A DNA stretch of 48,198 nucleotides from Cyanobacteria bacterium REEB67 (lineage in GTDB: Bacteria; Cyanobacteriota; Vampirovibrionia; Obscuribacterales; Obscuribacteraceae). A program made the translations under genes and the position numbers. The number at the start of each line of letters is the position of its first letter. Position 1 is the stretch's first letter. The stretch spans positions 1 to 48,198 of the forward strand of contig JAGXAB010000050.1 in the NCBI GenBank assembly GCA_018971775.1. The letters are read 5' to 3'. Shown here in pieces: positions 1 through 7,800 of the stretch. The notes below the pieces were generated by a model. That model was not told the DNA's origin. It searched no databases and was given only the letters and a program-made list of their open reading frames with translations.

Positions 1-1244
1 TGGGCCAGGCGCAGTTTGATATCGTTTGGATTGATCTGGATAGCGCGGTCAATCATACTGAGAGCGCTATCGAAATCGTTGTCACCAAAGTAACCGCCGG
101 TGGTTTCCTTCTGAGCCTTCAGATAAAAGGCCGTGGTCAAACCATCAGCAGCTTTGCTATTGCCGGGGCTGGCATTGAGAGCGCCCTGGTAGGCCTTGAT
201 CGCATCATCGATCTTATCGACACGCAGACTTTGGTCACCGATGCGTTGCTGCAAGTCGGGATTATTCGGCATGAGCTCGAGACCGGAGCGCAGCTCGGCA
301 ATGGACAATTCCAGGTCACCGCGGCCCTCGCGGACATTGGAGATGCCCAGGTAAGCAGCCGGGTTTTCTGGCTTGACCCGGATTGACTCTTGATATTCAC
401 GCACGGCGGCAACCGAATTGCCCTGAATTTCGTAGGCTTTACCAAGGGCGAGTCGGACCGGCCAGCTATTGGGAAATTGATACTGAGCAGTGTTCAATTC
501 TTTGAGAGCGGCATCGGTCTGCCCTTGATTGAGCAGCGACTGACCTAGTCCATAGTGAGCGGTCCAGTCACCACTGTTCAAGCGAATCGCCTGCTTGAAG
601 TTTGCAGCAGCTCCACCGGGATTATTTTGAGCAAGTTGCACCAGACCAAGACCGGTAAAACCATCCGAAAATTTCGGGTCCATGTCGGTCGATTTTTTCA
701 TTTCAGCGGCGGCTTCAGCCAAGCGTCCCTGTTCTTTATAGACCATGCCGAGAGCATAGTAGGCCTCTGGGATGCGCGGTTCGGAATCGATTGCTTTTTG
801 CGCCGAGGCCTCAGCTTCCTTCAAAATCGCATCTTTGTTTTTGCGAATAGTATTGGATGACGACTGCAGGCGGTTGAGCATGTTTAGCGATTTACCGGCA
901 AGAGCGCCCGGATTTTGCGGGTCTTTGGCCAGAGCTTTATTGAATTGTTCGTCGGCGGCATCTACCTTAAACTGTTTGGTGAGAGCCATGCCATAGCCGA
1001 TATTGGCATTGATGTCCCTGGGATTGCGCTTGAGAGCACTTTGATAAAAAGTAGCGGCGTCGGCATACTTGCCCTTCATCATCATGCGGTCGGCAGTCAT
1101 GACGCTGGTGCTGACAGTGCCTTTGTAGAAACGTTTGCTGGCGGCCATCGCGCTATCAGCACTCAACGGTGCCAATACACAAGCGACCACTGCGGCGGAA
1201 ATCAATGTATTCACGACCGCGGTATTCTTCAAATGATTATCCAT
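1..1244 (-). CDS. Exported TPR-repeat protein (3' end outside window)
   Basis: The frame is open from an ATG at 1244 to the window edge, so at least 414 residues are present and the C-terminus is missing. The N-terminus is a Sec-type signal: MDNHLKNTAVVNTLISAAVV, then a hydrophobic stretch ending near ADSAMAA. The rest is about nine or more tetratricopeptide repeats with the usual spacing (for example the AAxxYQSALKRNP, AEAYYALGMVYKEQGRLAEA and GNSVAAVREYQESIRVKPEN types). TPRs form helical scaffolds for protein-protein contacts, so a role as an exported scaffold outside the cytoplasmic membrane is likely; the partner is unknown. The 260 bp upstream hold no gene, and the neighbouring gene on the same strand ends at 1505, so this gene probably has its own promoter. 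The TPR and export calls are firm; the specific function is unknown. Confidence 0.85.
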   Translation of the reverse strand, partial: MDNHLKNTAVVNTLISAAVVACVLAPLSADSAMAASKRFYKGTVSTSVMTADRMMMKGKYADAATFYQSALKRNPRDINANIGYGMALTKQFKVDAADEQFNKALAKDPQNPGALAGKSLNMLNRLQSSSNTIRKNKDAILKEAEASAQKAIDSEPRIPEAYYALGMVYKEQGRLAEAAAEMKKSTDMDPKFSDGFTGLGLVQLAQNNPGGAAANFKQAIRLNSGDWTAHYGLGQSLLNQGQTDAALKELNTAQYQFPNSWPVRLALGKAYEIQGNSVAAVREYQESIRVKPENPAAYLGISNVREGRGDLELSIAELRSGLELMPNNPDLQQRIGDQSLRVDKIDDAIKAYQGALNASPGNSKAADGLTTAFYLKAQKETTGGYFGDNDFDSALSMIDRAIQINPNDIKLRLA

Positions 1245-1504
1245 AAATATCCTCGCTTGCATCTTTTTCGATTGCATCTTTGCATCAAAAAATGATGACG
1301 AATGCAACAATGTATTGCATAGACCACAGGCAGGTTCCCATGGTTCCCGACATAGTTGAGAAACTACGAAGAAATCTCTAGAACGCCCGCAGAACGAGAT
1401 TCTCGGAAGTTAAGCATTTTCGCATTATTCACCCTTTACTACTTATTTGTTGCGATGGTCCAAGCAAATAGGCATCTGACATTTCTCTTCCCAGACGCCC
1501 TGCT

Positions 1505-2485
1505 TCATGTGTTGAAGCTCATATCTCTGACATCGATCGAATAGACACTCTTACTGGCAACAAAAAACATTTTAGAACCACGGCTGACATAGTTGTGGTG
1601 ATCTAGAATCTCCCCATCAGCACTGATCACTCTAAAAAATTCACTCGAGCAATCATCCAAATTTACGAGACTAAAAAAATCAAAATCCAGCATAGGCGCC
1701 CAACAAGCACGGTTTTCGCAAATCGAAAATGCGCCGGGCCCGATTATGTTGCTTTCAAGTAGTGGTAGCAAATTGAAACTATGGACTTTTTCAAAATTTT
1801 GAAATCTCATCAACTCACCCCCACTGGGGAAAAGCCAGACACAGTCATCCGAAGCAACATTCAGTCCGCCGCTCCAGTTGGAAAAATCACAATGAGAATT
1901 GGGGGCGGGAAACAAAAGCCTGCCACTGCGATCAAAACAGGAGTAAACGTTGCGACTGAAAATGTCGCCACTAAAAACCCCGTAATCGTCATATCCTAAC
2001 CACATATTTCCATTGGACGTGACTTGCAATTCAGTGAATGCCATACCGATCGGAAACTTATTTTCAACTGAACCATCAGCGTTCATTATCCATGCGTTCA
2101 TACCGTCAGCGGTCACGCCAGAATATGCTAGAAGATATTTGTCCGCGCCAAGCGCATGAATAACTGCTGTCCGTCCAGGCGACACTTTTACTTGCATCTC
2201 CATAATCTTGCCGTTCAAAAAGCGAATAATCTTACGGCGCACTGAACTGTCGCCGAGCATTTGCTGATAGTGAGCGTGTGCCGCAGCTCCCCCTCTCCTA
2301 AAGCCAACGTTGTCGAAAAGAAGCAACGGGTCTCCATCCGCTCCGACACTCATTGAGGCTAAATCCAAGCCCTCTGACAAATCATCGAAGGAAAAAACCT
2401 TAGTAGCTATCCGGGCCTTAAGGTCAGATTCGCTGGGCAAACTCTGGCCACCGCAAGTCCGAAGGTTTTTAAATATTTCTTCCAT
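1505..2485 (-). CDS. Hypothetical protein, beta-propeller-like
   Basis: I do not recognise a family. From the ATG at 2485 it is 326 residues; a TTG at 2497 is an alternative start, and neither has a strong ribosome site. The chain has no signal peptide or membrane segment. It is rich in short beta-type units with aromatic/aspartate-glycine turns, such as NADGSVENKFPIGMAF, SNGNMWLGYDDYGVF and SDDCVWLFPSGGELM, spaced like blades of a propeller; this fold call is inference. The gene follows ispH by only about 20-35 bp on the same strand, so it may be read through from ispH, but nothing in it suggests isoprenoid metabolism. Its base composition looks AT-richer than its neighbours, which would fit an acquired accessory gene. 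Confidence 0.6.
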   Translation of the reverse strand: MEEIFKNLRTCGGQSLPSESDLKARIATKVFSFDDLSEGLDLASMSVGADGDPLLLFDNVGFRRGGAAAHAHYQQMLGDSSVRRKIIRFLNGKIMEMQVKVSPGRTAVIHALGADKYLLAYSGVTADGMNAWIMNADGSVENKFPIGMAFTELQVTSNGNMWLGYDDYGVFSGDIFSRNVYSCFDRSGRLLFPAPNSHCDFSNWSGGLNVASDDCVWLFPSGGELMRFQNFEKVHSFNLLPLLESNIIGPGAFSICENRACWAPMLDFDFFSLVNLDDCSSEFFRVISADGEILDHHNYVSRGSKMFFVASKSVYSIDVRDMSFNT

Positions 2486-2518
2486 TAGAAAAGCCAAAAC
2501 CCGATGCCGGAAGCATAC

Positions 2519-3736
2519 CTAAGAAGACAGTTCCAATTCGTTTTTCCCGCCCCTGATCTCAAACATCCTGGTCATTACTTCCGCCACTACCTGGTCGGGA
2601 GTGGAGGCACCGGAAGTGATACCGACCGTAATTTCACCCTCCGGCAGCCAGCCTTCGGTGACGATGCAATTTTGATCGTGGAGCAATTTATGTCTGATCT
2701 GATTACCCGGCCCGATGCAGCTCGGCCCATCGATATGATAGGAAGGCAAACCGCGCTTCTCGGCGATTTCTTGCAGGTGGCCGGTATTGGATGAATTGAA
2801 ACCACCAATGACGAGCATCAAATCAAGCTTGTCTTCGACGAGCATGAGCATGGCATCCTGGCGCTCCTGCGTGGCATCGCAAATGGTGTCACCGGGGGAG
2901 AGGAAATGCTCGTTGATTTTTTGCGGACCATATTTGGTCAACATCGTTTTTTCGAAGAGTTTGCCGATTTGCTCGGTTTCACCCTTGAACATCGTCGTCT
3001 GATTGGCCACACCGATACGAGTCAGATGCGTATCGGGATCGAAGCCGGATGAAATTGCCGCCGAAAAACGCTTGAGAAAGTCTGCCTTATCGCCGCCTTC
3101 TAAAATATAGTTGCTGACAAATTCCGCCTCGGCGAGACTTTGCACAATCAAGTAGTGGTCGGCGCGAGAGGCTGTCGCCACCGTCTCTTCATGCTTGGGC
3201 TTACCATGAATGACTGATGTAAAATCACCCTGACCGTATTTGATGACGCGATTCCACACCCGGGATACCCAGGGACATGTTGTGTCGACTATCTCGCAAT
3301 TATGCTCTTCCAGGCGTTGCATTTCCTCCACCGAAGCGCCAAAGGCGGGCAATATGACGACGTCACCCTGGGCGATACCACTCAGATCCTTAATACCGGC
3401 CTTGTCCACCGTTAAAAATTCGATGCCCATCTCACGCAGATTTTGATTGACGATCGGATTGTGGATGATTTCATTGGTGATCCAGATCCGTCGATCAGGG
3501 AAGTGCTTGCGCGTTTCATAAGCCATCGAAACGGCGCGATCGACGCCCCAGCAAAAGCCAAAGGCCTCCGCCAATTTGACGGTGATACCATTTTGAGTGA
3601 GCACATTGCCGCTTGCTCTGAGCTTTTGGATCAGATCAGACTCATAAACTTTTTTCAGCTCGACTTCGATCGTTTCTTTCAGACCAAAGCCTTTGCGATG
3701 GTAAGTGGTCGAAGTCTTGTTCTTACTGTCAGTCAT
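2519..3736 (-). CDS. ispH: 4-hydroxy-3-methylbut-2-enyl diphosphate reductase (IspH/LytB), cyanobacterial type
   Basis: IspH carries out the last step of the non-mevalonate (MEP) pathway, reducing HMBPP to isopentenyl and dimethylallyl diphosphate with a [4Fe-4S] cluster in the cytoplasm. The three cluster cysteines are visible: Cys62 in [19 protein letters not shown], the [12 protein letters not shown] motif, and the Cys in [15 protein letters not shown]. The conserved [32 protein letters not shown] and [11 protein letters not shown] motifs follow in the usual order. At 405 residues it is the long form typical of cyanobacteria and plastids, not the ~315-residue proteobacterial form, and it begins with the YHRKGFG stretch seen in that branch. 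It is the best lineage marker in the window. It stands alone with respect to other MEP genes; an unrelated gene follows closely downstream. Confidence 0.97.
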   Translation of the reverse strand: MTDSKNKTSTTYHRKGFGLKETIEVELKKVYESDLIQKLRASGNVLTQNGITVKLAEAFGFCWGVDRAVSMAYETRKHFPDRRIWITNEIIHNPIVNQNLREMGIEFLTVDKAGIKDLSGIAQGDVVILPAFGASVEEMQRLEEHNCEIVDTTCPWVSRVWNRVIKYGQGDFTSVIHGKPKHEETVATASRADHYLIVQSLAEAEFVSNYILEGGDKADFLKRFSAAISSGFDPDTHLTRIGVANQTTMFKGETEQIGKLFEKTMLTKYGPQKINEHFLSPGDTICDATQERQDAMLMLVEDKLDLMLVIGGFNSSNTGHLQEIAEKRGLPSYHIDGPSCIGPGNQIRHKLLHDQNCIVTEGWLPEGEITVGITSGASTPDQVVAEVMTRMFEIRGGKNELELSS

Positions 3737-3897
3737 TTTGCGGCGCTCATCAAACGGGTCATTTTATCGGCTGTCTATAAGGTGCTGAATCTCTGAACGC
3801 GCTCGAAGCGGTCGATGCTTTATCGGACAGCGTTCTGGCATCAGAAAGGCCGGACTTGAAATCGGTTTTCAGGTGGCAGCTTTTCAGGAGATTCTAC

Positions 3898-3939
3898 ATG
3901 AAAGCAGGGCTAGAAGGGCCAAATGCAATGGTATTATGA
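3898..3939 (+). CDS. Possible 13-residue leader peptide
   Basis: ATG at 3898 preceded by CAGGAG with 7 bp spacing opens a short frame, MKAGLEGPNAMVL, that ends with TGA at 3937-3939. The stop directly abuts an inverted repeat (3940-3976), and the next real gene starts at 4039. The arrangement of ribosome site, tiny ORF and stem-loop resembles leader-peptide control, but the peptide has no run of one amino acid and the stem is not followed by a U-tract. It could equally be chance. Confidence 0.25.
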   Translation: MKAGLEGPNAMVL

Positions 3940-3976
3940 ACCGGTCCACTACTGCTGGTCATAGTTACCGACCGGT
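3940..3976 (+). promoter_or_regulatory. Inverted repeat, possible operator or leader stem-loop
   Basis: A perfect 7-bp inverted repeat, ACCGGTC and GACCGGT, is separated by 23 bp. It lies about 60 bp before the start of the exported-protein gene and starts right after the stop of the possible leader ORF. No U-tract follows, so it is not a standard terminator. It may be an operator or an RNA stem. Confidence 0.3.
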
Positions 3977-4038
3977 AAATATTTGGAAATAACTAGCAAG
4001 AATCAAAATGTGTCTGAGTCTTGGTCTGAGGTCTATAG

Positions 4039-4476
4039 GTGAATAACATGTTGAAAAATCTGCGCGCACAAGCGGCTGCGCTCCTTACCATTGTAGCGAT
4101 GAGCGCGGTTTTACCGGCTCAAGCCGAGGATGCCAAATCAAAAGATGCCAAATCAATGGGTCATAGCGCCTTGATGGCTCCCGTCAGAGCAGCATCTATG
4201 GCCACAGGCCTGGTCGTTGGCGTGCCGGTCGCAGTTTTGCGCCGCACCAGCAACCGCAGCCTCGAATATACAAACCGTTTCGCTGATAATATCGGCGGCA
4301 AGGATTCCGCTCCTCCGGTCATATTCGCCTCCGTCCTCGGTATTCCAAGAGGCATTCTCGTCGGCACCGGCGAAGGCATCTATTATGGTGGCAAAAATGC
4401 TTTCCGCACCAGCGTAGATAAACCATTCGGCCTCGCTTCCTTCAGCCTTGCAGACGACCTGGAAGGTTCCAAATAG
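4039..4476 (+). CDS. Small exported protein of unknown function
   Basis: 145 residues from GTG 4039 (an in-frame ATG follows at 4048; a TGAGG-like ribosome site about 8 bp upstream favours the GTG). The N-terminus is a signal peptide with cleavage expected near LPAQAEDAKS. The mature part has a short Lys/Asp-rich start and then two small glycine-rich hydrophobic stretches, ASMATGLVVGVPVAVLRR and FASVLGIPRGILVGTGEG, which could associate with or insert in a membrane. No family was recognised. It is a single-gene transcription unit: a well-formed terminator sits 44 bp after the stop. It would act outside the cytoplasmic membrane. Confidence 0.75.
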   Translation: MNNMLKNLRAQAAALLTIVAMSAVLPAQAEDAKSKDAKSMGHSALMAPVRAASMATGLVVGVPVAVLRRTSNRSLEYTNRFADNIGGKDSAPPVIFASVLGIPRGILVGTGEGIYYGGKNAFRTSVDKPFGLASFSLADDLEGSK

Positions 4477-4519
4477 AATCTGCGCAGTGAGAGAATAATC
4501 AAAAACCAATGATGGTGCG

Positions 4520-4547
4520 AAAAAGGGTGCGTAATGCACCCTTTTTT
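4520..4547 (+). terminator. Rho-independent terminator
   Basis: AAAAAGGGTGC, a five-base loop GTAAT, and GCACCCTTTTTT form a GC-rich stem ended by a T-run. It lies 44 bp after the stop of the exported-protein gene. The A-run on the left side means it could also work in the other direction. Confidence 0.85.
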
Positions 4548-4873
4548 GTCGACTGAAAATCTCGCTTGACATCCACTGCGGGCATTTTCACTCGACATTT
4601 AAAGGTTTTGCTTGCTTATGCAATGGGCAGAGTGAAGGAAGCCGGACATTAACAACCCGGTCTATCGGGACTTTGCCGAAGATATGCACTGATTTATTGC
4701 ACGATTTGACGCACCAGGTAGCCCTCGAAGATTTGCCCGCCTGATAGTGGGTATAAAAACCTGGGAGTTAGCCCCGATATCTTCACTTGACTATGCGGTC
4801 CACCCTGCAAGGCAAGTCCCAACAAGATTTCCGGCGGATATGTGCCCTGAAAGGTGACGGAACGGAGATGAAC

Positions 4874-7800
4874 ATGATTGACAAAGACCGGGTGTTAAGA
4901 CTTAACTGCCCCGGTTATGGCGAAGAGACCCACCTCAACCTTGGCCGCGCCAAAACCCTCGAAAATTACCAGGTCATCATCGCCAATCCGGTCAGCTTGC
5001 TCCACCTTTTTGATAAGGGGCCGGAGCCAACGCGTCGCATCAACCAACTTTTATCCGAAGGCGTTAATCAACTCAACGTTCCAGATGATGCTCTCATTCA
5101 GGAACTCATCAACGAATCCGACGCTCGCCTGGAAGAATTGATTCCCTTCCTGTCGCAGGGCGGCTTGCTGATTTATTTCCTTTGCCGACCTTTTGTTCTC
5201 GCCGGCCCTTCTATTTCTATCGACAACTATGATTGGCTTTCGGTCTACGCACCGGCGATGAAAAATCCGCCTGAAAACGGCTCCAGGCAGATGAGCTCCG
5301 TCAGTCACGGTCGCATCATCGAGCCCACCGATGAAGGCGAGCAGAGTGAAATGGCCGAGTATCTGGCCCAGCCTGGCCTCGAATGGAACACCATCATTCG
5401 CACCGATTTTCTCTCGACGAATTACTCGGTAATCGCCACTGCCGGCAGCAAGAAATGCATCGCCGGACAATTCTGGGCCGGAGACAATGGTGGCAAAGTC
5501 ATATTTTTACCAGCACCTTATTCTCCGGATTTCGACCGGGCCCTTATGACATGTGTCGACAAATGGTATCAAGAAGCGCTGCGTCAAGGCACTATCCAGG
5601 CTCCCCTGAGCGCACCGGTACCTGCCGAAAAAGTCGACTCGGCCTTTCACAAACCGAGCGGTCCGGACTTTTATAATGGTGAGCAATTAGAAACGCCACC
5701 GACACTGAGCGATTCTTCTGCGGCGCCGACTGGGCCCTCCAGTGCCGCCCCCAGCCCGGCCGCCGCGCCGCAAGCGCTGGCCGCTTTGCTCAAGGGTGCA
5801 GAAGCGCCCGCTGAGGCACCAAAAGTAAGCCAGCCTCCTAAAGGAGCGCTCAAATCACTGTTTTCTTCCGATCCACTCGATGACGATGATGAATTCGACA
5901 CAGACGAAACGGAAGCCGCACAGGCTCCTGCTCCCGCCGTCGAGGCGATCACACCACAGGCGGTGAATCTCTCCGCTGAGGACATCCTAGCCGCCGTATC
6001 CAGGCAGCTCGGCCAACCGGAAGCTCCAGATAGCCAGGATCCGCACGAATCTCCCATTTTTGCCAATACCATGGCCGAGGCGCTCAATCCGGCCGTCGAC
6101 GCCGAGCAACCCAAACTCGTCGAGCCGGAAACAGCGCAAGTAAGTAATTTCGAACTGAAAAAAGCAACCGCCGAAATGGACCTTTCGCAATTTGCCCAGA
6201 CCGCCAGACAACTTGTAGAGCAAGCAAAAGACATCGAATCGGCCACTCGTGAGCCGATCAAAGCTGCACCGCCGCCGGTGCCGCCTGTCACTCCAGCAAA
6301 GCAGCGCATTGCCGACATATTAAAAGGTCTGGAATTTGGCAGCAGCGATGACGACTCCGATGACCTCGAACCACCAGAAATTATTCCAGCTGCTGAACAA
6401 GAGCCTCTAGACGTCAAGGAAGTGGCAAGCGATAAAGCATCGACTCTGGCGGAAGGCTTGAGAGCCAATCGCGAAGATGTATCCCGCAATTGGTTAGGTT
6501 CCGGCAATTATTCTCAGGCGGACAGTGCTTCGCATAAAGCGGAAAAGGCCGAAGTGCCTGCCTCCGAAATGCCTCCTATCGACGTAAGCCCGTCGCTCGA
6601 TTCTTTGATGAATTCCCTGGATAGCGCCGCCAAACAAAAAGCGTTGCCTGAAATCAGCACCATGAGCAGTGAAGAATTTCGCAGCACCTTCGAGTTTCTC
6701 GGCGGTGATAACGATGAAAAAGCAGCGGCTCTTAAAGCTCAGGAAGAAAAGCGCGCTGCCCTCGAACACGCCGGTCTCTCAGCTGACAGCTTGATGAATG
6801 AACTGAGCGTGATGAACGAATTGAACGCGCTTATGGAAGAATCCAATGCAGTCAAAGCTGAAGAAGCGGAAAAAGCTGAGGAAGCGGCTCAAGCGCAGGT
6901 AGCGACCAGAGCCGAAGCGGCGGCAAGGGCCGGAGAGGAAGCTGAAGCCCGCGAAAAAGCCGAAGCGGAAGCGAAGGAAAAAGCGGAAGCGGAAGCGAAA
7001 GAAAAAGCCGAAGCGAAAGAAAAAGCCGAAGCTGAAGCGAAAGAAAAAGCCGAAGCTGAAGCGAAAGAAAAAGCCGAAGCTGAAGCGAAAGAAAAAGCCG
7101 AAGCGGAAGCGAAGGAAAAAGCCGAAGCTGAAGCGAAAGAAAAAGCCGCAGCTGAAGCGAAAGAAAAAGCCGAAGCGGAAGCGAAAGAAAAAGCCGAAGC
7201 TGAAGCGAAAGAAAAAGCCGAAGCGGAAGCGAAAGAAAAAGCCGAAGCTGAAGCGAAAGAAAAAGCCGAAGCTGAAGCGAAAGAAAAGGCCGAGGCCGGT
7301 GCCCGCGATAGAGCGGTCGCCGAAGCGAAAGCTAAAGAAGAAGCCGAGGCCAGCGAAAAAGCTGAAGCCGAAGCAAAAGCGCGCGAAGAAGCAGAATTGG
7401 CGGCCAGATACGCCGGAGAGCCAGAGCCCATCGAAAATGAGGATAAACAATTGCAATCTTTGCTTAAAGATGATTCGAAAGAAGATGATGAAAAATCAGC
7501 CGCCGAGCGCCAGGATCCGAATCGTCCAGGAAGTTTGCGCAGCTTGATGGACACTCTGGGTAAGGCGGACAAACTGCCCGATTTGAACGAGGCCGAACCG
7601 GCCACCCTGAAACAAGATTTTTCGCTGATGCCGCCGGCGGTGCCAGCCGAAGCTGCCGCATCGGCACATACTCCCACTTCCGCCGAGCTGGCCTTAAAAG
7701 ACCTGATGGAGATGTCGGCCCGCTTCGACGAGACAAAGACCGCCGAATCGGTTCCATCGCTGCGCCTCACCCACGAAGAATTGAGCGCGAACGGCAGCGC

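Larger units (their letters stand above)
3737..4038. other. Divergent intergenic region between ispH and exported-protein gene
   Basis: These 302 bp must hold the promoters of ispH (minus) and of the exported-protein gene (plus). I see no convincing -35/-10 pair. What can be seen is a 13-codon ORF with a good ribosome site at 3898-3939, and immediately after its stop an inverted repeat ACCGGTC (3940-3946) / GACCGGT (3970-3976). No RNA gene or known riboswitch was recognised. Confidence 0.5.
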
